The notes under the pieces are model-generated. The model saw only the letters and a program-made list of their open reading frames with translations. It did not search any database and was not told where the DNA came from. The translations under genes and the position numbers were made by a program. Positions 35,307 to 44,405 of a DNA stretch of 64,000 nt are shown piece by piece. Position 1 is the first letter of the stretch. Each line of letters starts with the position of its first letter. Origin of the DNA: Coriobacteriaceae bacterium AF08-21 (GTDB lineage: Bacteria > Actinomycetota > Coriobacteriia > Coriobacteriales > Coriobacteriaceae); the NCBI GenBank assembly GCA_027687465.1, contig JAQCQR010000011.1:23037-87036 (forward strand). The letters are read 5' to 3'.

Positions 35307-36083
35307 ATGGCACGGATCCTGATTGTAGAGGACGAGGAGAAAATCGCCCGCTTTGTGACGCTCGAGCTGGAGCACGAGGGCTACCAGGTGGAGCACGCCG
35401 CCGATGGCCGCACCGCTGTGGACCTGGCACTGGAGCGCGACTACGATCTGATTCTGCTCGATGTGCTGTTGCCGCAGCTCAACGGCATGGAGGTCTTGCG
35501 ACGCGTCCGCAAGCACAAGGATGTGCCGGTGATCATGGTCACCGCGCGCGATGCCGTGATGGACAAGGTGGCCGGGCTCGATGCCGGTGCCGATGATTAC
35601 TTGACCAAGCCGTTTGCGATTGAGGAGCTGTTCGCACGGATCCGCGTGGCGTTGAAGCGCTCGGAGGCCGTGCGGGCGGCTTCGGGCGTTGGCGGCGTTG
35701 GGGCCGGGGAGGGCGCTACGGGTGCCGATACCGCCGCGACGTCCCCGGCTAGCGACTCGGCCAAGACCTCTGCCGTGCCCTCCCCCGCCGTGCTCACCGT
35801 GGGCTCGGTTGTGCTCGACCCCGACCGCCGCGAAGTCACGGTCGGCGGCTCGCCCATCGCGCTCACGGCTCGCGAGTTCGACGTCCTCGCCCTGCTTATG
35901 GCGCACGCCGGCACCGTGCTCACGCGCGAGCGCATCGCGCACGAGGCGCTGGGCTACGACTACGTGGGCGACACTAACAACGTCGACGTGCACATCGCGC
36001 ACCTGCGCGCCAAGATTGAAGACGCCGGCGGCGCCCGCATCATCCAGACCGTGCGCGGGGTGGGTTATGTCTGCCGTACGTAA
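35307..36083 (+). CDS. OmpR/PhoB-family response regulator
   Basis: The 258-residue product has a receiver domain with phosphoacceptor Asp52 (LILLDVLLPQ), Thr79 and Lys101 (YLTKPF). A winged-helix DNA-binding domain follows at about 165-257 (LTAREFDVLALL, NVDVHIAHLRAKIE, VRGVGYV). The linker between them, residues 120-163, is unusually long and rich in Gly, Ala and Ser. The protein is phosphorylated by the histidine kinase encoded next; their frames overlap by 17 bp. The regulated genes are not evident from the sequence. Confidence 0.95.
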   Translation: MARILIVEDEEKIARFVTLELEHEGYQVEHAADGRTAVDLALERDYDLILLDVLLPQLNGMEVLRRVRKHKDVPVIMVTARDAVMDKVAGLDAGADDYLTKPFAIEELFARIRVALKRSEAVRAASGVGGVGAGEGATGADTAATSPASDSAKTSAVPSPAVLTVGSVVLDPDRREVTVGGSPIALTAREFDVLALLMAHAGTVLTRERIAHEALGYDYVGDTNNVDVHIAHLRAKIEDAGGARIIQTVRGVGYVCRT

Positions 36084-37362
36084 CGCCGAGGCCAAGCGCG
36101 TCACCTCCATCGCCCGCGCCATCAACTGGAGCTATATGTGGCGCCGCCTGATGAGCTATGTCTGGCTCGATCTGTTGCTGATGGTGATTGCAGCGGCGAT
36201 CCTCGTCTATGGATACAACCAGACGCTGCCCGACGGCGCGTTTACCGCAGGATGGATCCCCGGCGCCACCGTTCACGACATGTCGCTGACGCCCGCGCGC
36301 GGCTGGGACCCGACCACACTCACCTATACCGTCGAGCTTGCGCGTACCACCAAGACCTTCCCCCTCGCGCAGGACCTCGTCGCACTGTGGCCCCTCTATA
36401 TCGTTGTTGCAGGTTGGCAGGTCATCGGCGTGCTCGACATGCTCGGCGGTGCCCGCCGTGTGCGCCGCACCATGGCGCCGCTCAACGATCTGGCCCTGCG
36501 CGTGGACGAACTCGGCCGCATGCAGCTCTCCGGCGGCAAGATGGAAACGCTGGAGCAGGCCATCGAGCGCGCAAGCGTCGACTCGCCGAGCGTCACCACC
36601 GGCGACGCCGACCTGGCAAGCATCGAGGTCGCGCTCAACCGCCTGCTGCGTCAGATGCAAGAAGCAAAGCTGCAGCAGATGCGCTTTGTCAACGATGCGA
36701 GTCACGAGCTGCGCACGCCCATCGCGGTGATTCAGGGCTACGTGAACATGCTCGACCGCTGGGGCAAAGACGACCCGGACGTGCTGGCAGAGTCCATCGC
36801 GTCCCTCAAGGCCGAAAGCGAGCATATGCAGGAGCTCGTGGAGCAGCTGCTATTTTTGGCGCGCGGCGATGCCGGTCGCACCGTGCTACGGCGTGCAAAT
36901 ACCAACCTGGCTGCACTGGTCGGCGAGGTTTGCGAAGAATCACAGATGATCGATGCCGGGCACGCATATCGGCTGGCGTATGATGCCGCACTTACCAGCG
37001 ACCCGCGCTGCAACGCATCGGTTGACGTGGCACTCGTGAAGCAGGCGCTGCGCGTGATCGTGCAAAACGCCGCCAAGTATTCGGACGCGGGCACGACCGT
37101 CACGTTTGCCATAACGCCGGATGCGGGCGCGGGCACGATCGACATAAGCGTTGAGGACGAGGGCATCGGCATGAACCAGGAATCCGCAGCTCACGCGTTC
37201 GAGCGGTTCTACCGTGCCGACAACGCGCGCGATGCCGGCGCGCAGGGCTCGGGTCTGGGACTCGCCATTGCCAAGTGGATTGTCGATAGCCATGGCGGTG
37301 TCATTGGCGTGACCTCAGTCGAGGGCGTCGGCAGCCGCTTTACGATTCGCCTACCACGGTAG
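36067..37362 (+). CDS. Membrane sensor histidine kinase
   Basis: The 431-residue product has two membrane segments (about 33-50 and 107-125) around a 55-residue extracytoplasmic loop. A HAMP-like linker follows, then an H-box with His213 (FVNDASHELRTPIAVIQG), an N-box (VIVQNAAKYSDAG), and G-boxes (DEGIGM, GSGLGLAIAKW). It autophosphorylates and passes the phosphate to the preceding response regulator. The ATG at 36067 overlaps the regulator gene by 17 bp; a longer frame into that gene is a coding shadow. A terminator follows, closing a DUF4342-regulator-kinase operon. The signal sensed is unknown. Confidence 0.95.
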   Translation: MSAVRNAEAKRVTSIARAINWSYMWRRLMSYVWLDLLLMVIAAAILVYGYNQTLPDGAFTAGWIPGATVHDMSLTPARGWDPTTLTYTVELARTTKTFPLAQDLVALWPLYIVVAGWQVIGVLDMLGGARRVRRTMAPLNDLALRVDELGRMQLSGGKMETLEQAIERASVDSPSVTTGDADLASIEVALNRLLRQMQEAKLQQMRFVNDASHELRTPIAVIQGYVNMLDRWGKDDPDVLAESIASLKAESEHMQELVEQLLFLARGDAGRTVLRRANTNLAALVGEVCEESQMIDAGHAYRLAYDAALTSDPRCNASVDVALVKQALRVIVQNAAKYSDAGTTVTFAITPDAGAGTIDISVEDEGIGMNQESAAHAFERFYRADNARDAGAQGSGLGLAIAKWIVDSHGGVIGVTSVEGVGSRFTIRLPR

Positions 37363-37382
37363 GAAGCCCCTCGGCATAAATA

Positions 37383-37415
37383 AAGGGATAAGGCCATACG
37401 GCCCTATCCCTTTTT
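37383..37415. terminator. Bidirectional terminator after the kinase gene
   Basis: AAAGGGATAAGGCC and GGCCCTATCCCTTTTT pair around ATAC, with T runs on both strands. It separates the kinase gene from the convergent VOC gene. Confidence 0.85.
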
Positions 37416-37437
37416 GCTAACTAAAGCAGCTCGTGCG

Positions 37438-37812
37438 CTACTCGCGGCACAGGTGCACGGCGAAGCCGGCGAACTCGCGCTTAAAGTACACGAGCTTGGT
37501 GCCGCCGTCGGGCAGCAGCACGCGCGACTCCTCGTTGACCTCGAGCCCGCGCTCGGCAAACCACTTCTCGGCCGCATCGATGTCGTTGACGGCAAAGCCA
37601 ATGTGGCCCTTGGTGCCACGACCGTTCTGCTTCATGACCTCGATCAGCGAATCGTTAAAGTACGAAACCGGGGTCTCGATAACGGGCAGGCCCATCATCG
37701 TCGAGAACAGCTCCGCGATCTCCAGGGCATCTGCCGGGTCGGTGGCGTTAATGCCCACATGGGCAACGCGCATGCCAAAGAGCTCGACCGGATTGGCGTT
37801 CTGCTCACTCAT
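37438..37812 (-). CDS. VOC-family (glyoxalase-like) protein
   Basis: The 124-residue product has the beta-alpha-beta-beta-beta pattern of vicinal-oxygen-chelate proteins: AHVGINATDPADALEIAELF, then GHIGFAVNDIDAAEKWFAERG, and KLVYFKREFAGFAVHLC at the end. Possible metal ligands are His18, His72 and an acidic residue in the last strands. Such proteins act as lyases, epimerases or dioxygenases on small molecules. The gene lies 11 bp after a PTS IIB gene, so a role in processing an imported sugar or its phosphate is likely. The start was set at the ATG at 37812; the site upstream is weak. Confidence 0.85.
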   Translation of the reverse strand: MSEQNANPVELFGMRVAHVGINATDPADALEIAELFSTMMGLPVIETPVSYFNDSLIEVMKQNGRGTKGHIGFAVNDIDAAEKWFAERGLEVNEESRVLLPDGGTKLVYFKREFAGFAVHLCRE

Positions 37813-37823
37813 ACAGTCAGCGC

Positions 37824-38111
37824 CTACTGAGCCATGACGTCGAGGACGGCCTTCTCGGCAGCGACGCGGTTCATGCCGGTCATGAAGGGCACGCCGCTCA
37901 CGTACGGGCAGGTGAGGCCCTCGGGAGCAACGGTGGTGGCGATCAGCAGGTCGGCGCCCTCGTCGCAAGCGTCCTTGGCCTCGGAGATGGCGCACTGCAC
38001 GATCTCATACTTGCCGGCATAACCGTTGGCGTCGAGCATGGTGGCGACCTTCTGGGCAACGAGCGTGGAAGTAGCAGCGCCAGCACCGCAAGCCAAAACG
38101 ATCTTCTTCAT
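37824..38111 (-). CDS. PTS system IIB component, galactitol/lactose-like
   Basis: The 95-residue product begins KKIVLACGAGAATSTLVAQ, the phosphocysteine loop of IIB proteins, with Cys9 as phosphate carrier. The rest has the flavodoxin-like alternation of strands and helices seen in GatB-type subunits. It normally receives phosphate from IIA and passes it to sugar bound by IIC. No IIA or IIC gene lies beside it. Only a VOC-family gene is linked, so it must work with partners elsewhere or has taken a regulatory role. GAAGGGAGAC supports the start. Confidence 0.9.
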   Translation of the reverse strand: MKKIVLACGAGAATSTLVAQKVATMLDANGYAGKYEIVQCAISEAKDACDEGADLLIATTVAPEGLTCPYVSGVPFMTGMNRVAAEKAVLDVMAQ

Positions 38112-38213
38112 AGGTAATGTCTCCCTTCATGGTTTACTTTAGGTAAGTGTACCGCAGCGAGCGATGGCACTCAGCCTCGATGAGCTTTTATGCCAGTTTG
38201 CTTGTGCGCTGCG

Positions 38214-38219
38214 TATAAT
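38214..38219 (+). promoter_or_regulatory. Consensus -10 box upstream of the 207-aa gene
   Basis: A perfect TATAAT lies 55 bp before the ATG at 38275. The -35 region at 17 bp is weak, so activation or an extended -10 may be used. Confidence 0.45.
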
Positions 38220-38274
38220 ACATCTAGTACGTGTTGTCATACCGCTCGCTTTATGAGCGACTAAGGATCCTAAC

Positions 38275-38898
38275 ATGCCCGATTCCCGCACACTCTGGAC
38301 CGCCGTCGTTATCATCTGTATCGCCGTGTCGGTGTTCTTTAGCGTCAAAAAACGCACTACGTTTAAACGCCTGCAACAGTTGATGGCCGCCAAACAGTGG
38401 GCCGAGTTCGATCGTTTGCTCGACGGCAAACTCACCAGCATGCTGTACCCGCGCTACAACCGCGACTACCTGCGTCTGAACTCCTATCTGCTGCGCGAGG
38501 ACCACGAGCGCGCCGGCGAGATGTTCGACCTGCTGCTGGGACTCAACCTGCCCAAGATGCAGCGCGTCGACCTGGTGATCAAGGCCTTTAACTACTACGT
38601 TGGCCAGGAGGACCGCAAAAAGTCCAAGGAGCTGCTGCATGAAATCAAGGGCTTTGAGGGCGGTCAGGCCGAGGCGGTCGCGCACGAGTGCCAGCTGATG
38701 TACGACACGATGATCCTCAAGCGTCACAACGACATTCCCGAGCTGGAGCGCATGCTCGAGGATGTCGGCGACGACCCGGTCAAGCGCTGCCGCTTGGAGT
38801 ACCTGCTGGCCCTGCAGTACCAGAACAAGGGCGACGAAGCCAAGTTTGCCGAGTACTTGGAAAAGTCGGGCCAGCACTCGATGGCTGTCAACGCGTAA
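38275..38898 (+). CDS. Membrane-anchored tetratricopeptide-like protein
   Basis: The 207-residue product has an N-terminal membrane anchor (residues 7-24, LWTAVVIICIAVSVFFSV) and a helical cytoplasmic domain of paired antiparallel helices from about 28 on. The pattern (NSYLLREDHERAGEMFDLLL, and repeats of EL, AL and KG turns) is like TPR proteins that scaffold complexes, but no exact repeat is clear. A consensus -10 box lies upstream. The tRNA-Leu gene follows 31 bp after the stop. Similar proteins occur next to tRNA genes in related genomes from memory; function is unknown. Confidence 0.75.
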   Translation: MPDSRTLWTAVVIICIAVSVFFSVKKRTTFKRLQQLMAAKQWAEFDRLLDGKLTSMLYPRYNRDYLRLNSYLLREDHERAGEMFDLLLGLNLPKMQRVDLVIKAFNYYVGQEDRKKSKELLHEIKGFEGGQAEAVAHECQLMYDTMILKRHNDIPELERMLEDVGDDPVKRCRLEYLLALQYQNKGDEAKFAEYLEKSGQHSMAVNA

Positions 38899-38929
38899 CG
38901 GGCGGCTTGTGCTAGACTTCTAGTCTCAC

Positions 38930-39014
38930 GGGGGCGTGGCGGAATTGGCATACGCAGGAGACTTAAAATCTCTCGCCGCAAGGATTGTGGGTTCGAGTCC
39001 CACCGCCCCTACCA
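38930..39014 (+). tRNA. tRNA-Leu (anticodon UAA)
   Basis: The 85-base sequence folds as a class II tRNA. The acceptor GGGGGCG pairs with CGCCCCT (one G-U), the anticodon loop CTTAAAA gives UAA, there is a variable arm, and a T-arm with GTTCGAG. Discriminator A and an encoded CCA follow. It is the only tRNA found in the window. Confidence 0.95.
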
Positions 39015-39268
39015 TTGGCTTTTACGGGCCCGTATCTCCCAGGGATGCGGGCCCGTTTCTTTTGCACGCCGGTGGGGCTCGAACCCGCGAGGGGGCGAGC
39101 GTTAAGCAAACGCGGAGCGTTTGTAGCGAGCCGGCGAGGGCGCCGGCAGGCGACCGAGGCCGGTGCGTATTTGCTGCGCAAATTCGCAGACGTCCCACCG
39201 CCCCTACCACGCATTGTTTTCGAGCCCGTGTCCCCCAGGGATGCGGGCCCGTTTCTTTCGGACGCCGG
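38997..39268 (+). repeat. Direct repeat of the tRNA-Leu 3' end plus terminator (att-like)
   Basis: The last 18 bases of the tRNA gene (38997-39014) recur exactly at 39192-39209. Similarity continues through the following hairpin and the phrase ACGCCGGTGG, so about 75 bp is duplicated at a distance of 195 bp. The DNA in between has no gene but is rich in short inverted repeats. This is the form left by insertion and loss of an element at a tRNA 3' end. Confidence 0.65.
39024..39063 (+). terminator. Terminator after tRNA-Leu
   Basis: ACGGGCCCG and CGGGCCCGT form a 9-bp stem followed by TTCTTTT. A second version lies at 39219-39259 within the duplication. Confidence 0.8.
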
Positions 39269-39278
39269 TGGACTTTAG

Positions 39279-39347
39279 AAGTTGCGGTGGAATAGTTCCT
39301 GTTTTGACTGGTTACCAGCTCATTTAAGAACTTTTTCACCGCAACTT
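39279..39347. repeat. Hairpin repeat family, copy A
   Basis: Ends AAGTTGCGGTGGAA and TTCACCGCAACTT form a 12-13 bp stem, with an inner pairing of AGTTC with GAACT. Copy B at 40864-40930 has the same outer arms and a different inner stem. Confidence 0.6.
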
Positions 39348-39356
39348 AGATTGGCA

Positions 39357-39446
39357 CTCCCACATTTTTCGATGGAAAAACGTGGTTGTCTCGCACATTT
39401 TCCGATGGAAAAACGTGGTTGTCTCGCACATTTTCCGATGGAAACG
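39357..39446. repeat. 33-bp tandem repeat, about 2.7 units
   Basis: Units at 39357-39389, 39390-39422 and 39423-39446 (partial). Units 1 and 2 differ at two bases. Each contains the hairpin-like CACATTTTTC, GAT, GGAAAAACGTG. The array ends about 40 bp before the ATPase ATG, and a possible -10 (TATACT, 39459-39464) follows. Confidence 0.75.
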
Positions 39447-39487
39447 CCCAAATGGCCTTATACTAGCCGAGAGGGTTGGGAGGCAAT

Positions 39488-40789
39488 ATGCAACGACAGC
39501 TTATGAGTGAACTTATCGCTTGGAAATCAAGGGCGAATCGCAAACCTCTCTTGCTTAAGGGAGCCCGCCAGACAGGAAAGACTTGGCTTCTTAACGAATT
39601 CGCAAGCCAGCAGTATCGAAACGTCATTCGTTTTGACTTTATGCTCGAGCCGAGCACACGCTCGCTGTTCGATGGGGACCTCGACCCCAAGCGCATCATC
39701 TCCCAGATAGAGCTCCTACGTGGCCAAACCGTAACGCCGACAGACACGCTCATCATCTTCGACGAGATCCAAGAGGCGCCACGCGGGATCACCTCGCTCA
39801 AGTACTTCAACGAGCTTGCACCCGAATACCACATCGTAGCAGCCGGTTCCTATATGGGCCTCGCGCTCCGACGCGAAAACGAGTCATTTCCCGTCGGCAA
39901 AATCGACCAGCTCACCATGCGTCCCATGGGGTTTGCCGAGTTCGTTCGCGCCGTCGACGGCAACCCGCTCGCCGACGCCATCCTTGCCGCAGACATGAAC
40001 CTTCTAGCAAACGTCACCGAAAAGCTCGTGCACTTGCTCAAGGAATACCTTGTTGTCGGTGGTATGCCCGAAGTTGTCTCCGCTTTCGCCGAGACACGCG
40101 ACTTCATTGAAGCCCGAAGGCTTCAGCAGCAAATCATCGAGGCTTACGAATCCGATTTTGGCAAACATGCACCCGCCCGCATCGTCGAGCGCATGAGGTT
40201 GGTTTGGAAATCCCTTCCTGGCCAGCTTGCCAAGGAGAACAAGAAGTTTGTCTATGGCGCCCTTCGCCCCGGAGCGCGCGCACGCGATTTTGAGGAAAGC
40301 CTCCAGTGGCTCACGGACTACGGAATCGTTCATAAGGTGCCACGTGTTTCCGCTCTAAAGGCACCGCTCTCGAGCTACGAAGACCTCTCGGGCTTCAAAC
40401 TGTTCTGCATCGACACCGGCATCCTCGGAGCGCTCTCCGGTCTCTCTCCGGCCATCGTTCTTAACGGATCCGCTGTTTTTACCGAGTTCAAAGGTTCGCT
40501 GACCGAACAATACGTCGCGCAGGAGCTTTTGCTCCAGGACAAAACTCCCGTGTATTGGTCCTCTACCTCTGGCAATGCCGAAACCGACTTTGCCATCGAC
40601 CATGCGGGAACCGTGCTTCCGCTTGAGGTCAAGGCGGCAGAGAACCTTAAAGCGAAGAGTCTGAAAATAGCCTGCGAAAAATTCAAACTCGAGCGTTGCG
40701 TGAGGAGCTCTCTGGCGGCATATAGAGACGAGGACACGCTCGTCAATATTCCGCTTTGGGAAATTGGGCAAATCGACAAACTGGCATAA
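39488..40789 (+). CDS. AAA_14/DUF4143-type ATPase
   Basis: The 433-residue product starts after GGGAGGCAAT. It has Walker A KGARQTGKTWLL (about 25-36), Walker B LIIFDEIQEAP (about 90-100), and a sensor-like AGSYMGLALR. The C-terminal half is a DUF4143 domain with the nuclease-like fold seen at the end of these proteins (YWSSTSGNAETDFAI, then LPLEVKAAENL). Such ATPases are common in gut bacteria, often as multiple copies; their role is not settled. The gene stands alone, with hairpin repeats A and B about 140 bp before and 75 bp after it and a tandem array in its leader, suggesting a mobile or phase-varied cassette. Confidence 0.9.
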   Translation: MQRQLMSELIAWKSRANRKPLLLKGARQTGKTWLLNEFASQQYRNVIRFDFMLEPSTRSLFDGDLDPKRIISQIELLRGQTVTPTDTLIIFDEIQEAPRGITSLKYFNELAPEYHIVAAGSYMGLALRRENESFPVGKIDQLTMRPMGFAEFVRAVDGNPLADAILAADMNLLANVTEKLVHLLKEYLVVGGMPEVVSAFAETRDFIEARRLQQQIIEAYESDFGKHAPARIVERMRLVWKSLPGQLAKENKKFVYGALRPGARARDFEESLQWLTDYGIVHKVPRVSALKAPLSSYEDLSGFKLFCIDTGILGALSGLSPAIVLNGSAVFTEFKGSLTEQYVAQELLLQDKTPVYWSSTSGNAETDFAIDHAGTVLPLEVKAAENLKAKSLKIACEKFKLERCVRSSLAAYRDEDTLVNIPLWEIGQIDKLA

Positions 40790-40816
40790 AGGCTGCGGAG
40801 GCGCTCAGCAAGGACT

Positions 40817-40858
40817 GTCCCCAGGTGCCAGCAGAAAAAAACGTCCCTAGGTGCCGGC
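40817..40858. repeat. Pair of 16-bp direct repeats
   Basis: GTCCCCAGGTGCCAGC (40817-40832) and GTCCCTAGGTGCCGGC (40843-40858) differ at two bases. The complement of the core also occurs in the his-operon hairpin at 55088-55128 (GGGGACAGGCACC), so they belong to a dispersed repeat family. Confidence 0.5.
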
Positions 40859-40863
40859 TGTTG

Positions 40864-40930
40864 AGTTGCGGTGGAATAGGGACTGGTTGGGGCCCGAAAG
40901 GGCGATTTTAGTCCGCATTTCACCGCAACT
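40864..40930. repeat. Hairpin repeat family, copy B
   Basis: AGTTGCGGTGGAA and TTTCACCGCAACT form the outer stem, with inner stems GGACT/AGTCC and GCCC/GGGC. The outer arms match copy A at 39279-39347. Confidence 0.6.
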
Positions 40931-40943
40931 TATGAGGGGATGG

Positions 40944-41945
40944 TTAAAGGGCGCTCAGGCTCGGGGTCCAGGCGATGGTGGGAGTCGCGCCGTCGAGAAC
41001 CTCGTTGATGGTGGCGGCCATGCCGGCGAGGAGGCTGTTCTCGCTTACGGTGAGCGCATCGTAGCCACCGGCGCGCATGAGCTCGCGAATCACCACGGCG
41101 CCGGCCAGAATCACGCCCGCGCGCTTGGGCTGCACGCCTGGCAACGCGGCAATGCTCTCCACGTCCAGCGTGGACATGCGCTCGATAGCGGCAGAAATCT
41201 GCTCCATCGAAAGCTCGCGCAGGTGCACAAAGCTCGAGTCGTACGGCTCCAGTTCGTGGACCAGCGCCACGAGCGTAGTGACGGTACCGCCCACCGCGAC
41301 CAGGCGCTCTGCACGCTCATAATTGCTCGGCAGGCCCTCAAAATAGGCGGAGAACTGCTCGCCCGCCCACGCGGCGGCAACCGCGAGCTCGCCGTCCGCG
41401 GGCGGCAGCGCCGAGAAAAACCGCTCCGTCACGCGACGGCAACCGATGTCCAGCGAGCGCGTTCCCTCCAGCGCAAAGACCCCGCGCTCCGGAGCGTATA
41501 CGCCCGTCGCGAGCTCCGTGGAGCCACCGCCCGAATCGGCGACGATAATGCGTTCACCGGCAAAGTCGTGCGCCACGCCAAAAAATGTCAGGCGTGCCTC
41601 GACCTCGCCCGGAATCACCTGCGGTTCAAGCCCCAGCTCGCGCAGGCCGTCCAGCAGCAGTGCGGCGTTGGACGCATCGCGCGCGGCACTCGTGCAGGTG
41701 GTGCAGACGCACGCGGCCCCAAAGGTGCGCGCCTCGTCCACAAACATGCGGCATGCGGCGAGCACGCGCTCGACCGCCGCCTCGCAAAAGCGGCCCGTCG
41801 CGTCCACGCCCTCGCCCAAGTCGGTGATCTCGGTATGCTTGAACGATTCCACGATCGCCCCGGCCTCGACCTGCGCCAGCACCAGTCGCGACGACACCGT
41901 TCCCAGGTCGATCGCGGCCACCTTATATCGTTTGCAATCTGCCAT
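40944..41945 (-). CDS. ppx: Ppx/GppA-family exopolyphosphatase
   Basis: The 333-residue product starts MADCKRYKVAAIDLGTVSSR, the phosphate-1 motif of the ASKHA fold, and continues with IIVADSGGGSTEL (phosphate-2) and LVAVGGTVTTL. It hydrolyses inorganic polyphosphate or the pppGpp 5' phosphate; the two activities cannot be told apart by sequence. Length matches the short actinobacterial form, without the C-terminal HD domain. GGAGGGGAGCC precedes the ATG at 41945; upstream codons are coding shadow. The DivIC-like gene precedes it by 28 bp, so the pair is probably one transcript. Confidence 0.92.
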   Translation of the reverse strand: MADCKRYKVAAIDLGTVSSRLVLAQVEAGAIVESFKHTEITDLGEGVDATGRFCEAAVERVLAACRMFVDEARTFGAACVCTTCTSAARDASNAALLLDGLRELGLEPQVIPGEVEARLTFFGVAHDFAGERIIVADSGGGSTELATGVYAPERGVFALEGTRSLDIGCRRVTERFFSALPPADGELAVAAAWAGEQFSAYFEGLPSNYERAERLVAVGGTVTTLVALVHELEPYDSSFVHLRELSMEQISAAIERMSTLDVESIAALPGVQPKRAGVILAGAVVIRELMRAGGYDALTVSENSLLAGMAATINEVLDGATPTIAWTPSLSAL

Positions 41946-41973
41946 TGCGGGCTCCCCTCCGGGCGCTACTCGC

Positions 41974-42732
41974 CTACTCGCCGCTGGACGCGACCGTCTG
42001 GCCCTCGACGCCGTTAAATCCAAACAGCATATCGAGCGTCTGGATGTACCACGGTGCGTCCTTGCCGACCTCTTCGATCTCTTTGGCCACTTCACTGGCC
42101 TTCTTGGCGTTTGAGGACTTTTTGCTCGACGACGAATCCGAATCATCGTCCAGGCCCAGCACTTCAATCCTCTTCTCGCCGGGCATCGCCATGCCCAGTT
42201 CCCGTGCCCGATCCTTAATGCCCTCTTCCGAGAGCCACTTGTCAGTGTCTTTTTTCATCTCATCTTTGTATTGCTCGCGAATCTCGACCTGCTTGGCCAA
42301 GATGTCGTTCGAGCGTTTTGCAACGTACAGGTCGCGCACGGGGAAATACAGGCTCACGAGCGCCAGAGCCACCACGATACCGATAAACAGCGGACGCAGA
42401 GAGCCATGCGTAAAGTCATAGATTGCCTTGACCACCGCATTGTCGTTGGCGTAGCGCATAAAGTCCGAGCCCGAAAGACGGCTCGAAGGCCTGCTCGATT
42501 TGTCGTGTGCCTGAGTCGAGGGACGCGATGCATGCGACGAACGTGGCGGGCGCACCGGTCCATCTGCCGAAGTATTCGATTGAGCATTGGGGCGCGAGGT
42601 GCTTGTCGGGCGCTGCGCGGAGCGGTCGGCACCGGCGTAGGCGGACCCACCGAGCTGCACCGTGCGCGCACGGCGAGGCGACGGCTCGCGCGAACCGGCG
42701 GAATAGTACCTGTTGTCGTAAATCTGATCCAT
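41974..42732 (-). CDS. FtsB/DivIC-like septum formation initiator
   Basis: The 252-residue product has a long disordered N-terminus rich in Ser, Arg and Pro (residues 1-110). A membrane segment follows at about 135-155 (LFIGIVVALALVSLYFPV), then a coiled coil (KRSNDILAKQVEIREQY) and the DKWLSEEGIKDRARELGM segment typical of DivIC/FtsB proteins. An acidic Ser/Lys-rich tail closes it. These proteins link the late divisome with FtsL and FtsQ at the septum. AAGGCGCAC precedes the ATG. It is the second gene after eno on this strand, with the enolase terminator in between. Confidence 0.85.
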   Translation of the reverse strand: MDQIYDNRYYSAGSREPSPRRARTVQLGGSAYAGADRSAQRPTSTSRPNAQSNTSADGPVRPPRSSHASRPSTQAHDKSSRPSSRLSGSDFMRYANDNAVVKAIYDFTHGSLRPLFIGIVVALALVSLYFPVRDLYVAKRSNDILAKQVEIREQYKDEMKKDTDKWLSEEGIKDRARELGMAMPGEKRIEVLGLDDDSDSSSSKKSSNAKKASEVAKEIEEVGKDAPWYIQTLDMLFGFNGVEGQTVASSGE

Positions 42733-42822
42733 GTGCGCCTTGTGCGGTTGAGGTTTGTTTGCGCTAAGTCCTTTAGTTATAGCACGAGCGCCCGCACCGC
42801 CTTCGCCAGCCTTTGCTCGACA

Positions 42823-42855
42823 TAAAAAAGGCGCTGAGCCATATGGCCCAGCGCC
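42823..42855 (-). terminator. Terminator after eno
   Basis: GGCGCTGAGCC (42830-42840) pairs with GGCCCAGCGCC (42845-42855), followed on the minus strand by a run of six T. Confidence 0.85.
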
Positions 42856-42927
42856 CACAGCGCTTTGCGGCGTCCAGCCAAGGCGGGGCGGAACCGAGTC
42901 AGGCTCCTCCTCGCCAAATTCGCCCGT

Positions 42928-44229
<1,302 letters not shown>

Positions 44230-44293
44230 TCACTTGGAAACGGGTTGAATGCTTGGCGACACGGCTTGCACGCTACAGTGGCGCGCAGGTTCA

Positions 44294-44338
44294 TAAGTTA
44301 GCCTTATCGCACTTTTTGCATTATGCCCTAAGTTAGCC
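44294..44338 (-). promoter_or_regulatory. Direct repeats in the eno promoter region
   Basis: TAAGTTAGCC occurs at 44294-44303 and 44329-44338 with a 35-bp period, on both sides of a plausible -10 (CATAAT on the minus strand). A related GGCTAACTAA lies in the cydDC leader near 46683. They could bind a repressor, possibly of DtxR type given the TTAGCC half-site. Confidence 0.4.
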
Positions 44339-44354
44339 AAGGGATACAATCTTT

Positions 44355-44399
44355 TTGAAAAATAATGGGGGCGATGAGAAAGTCCGTCCCGTCGCCCCC
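44355..44399 (-). terminator. Terminator after mazG
   Basis: GGGGGCGA (44367-44374) pairs with TCGCCCCC (44392-44399), followed on the minus strand by ATTATTTTTC. Confidence 0.75.
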
Positions 44400-44405
44400 G
44401 CAGTC

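Noticed and set aside
39064..39191. Fragment of an RNA gene or tRNA between the two tRNA-end repeats
   Set aside because: GGGCTCGAACCC looks like a T-arm, but no acceptor or anticodon arm can be drawn around it.
39357..39446. Possible CRISPR array
   Set aside because: The 33-bp units follow each other directly with no unique spacers, and there are no cas genes.
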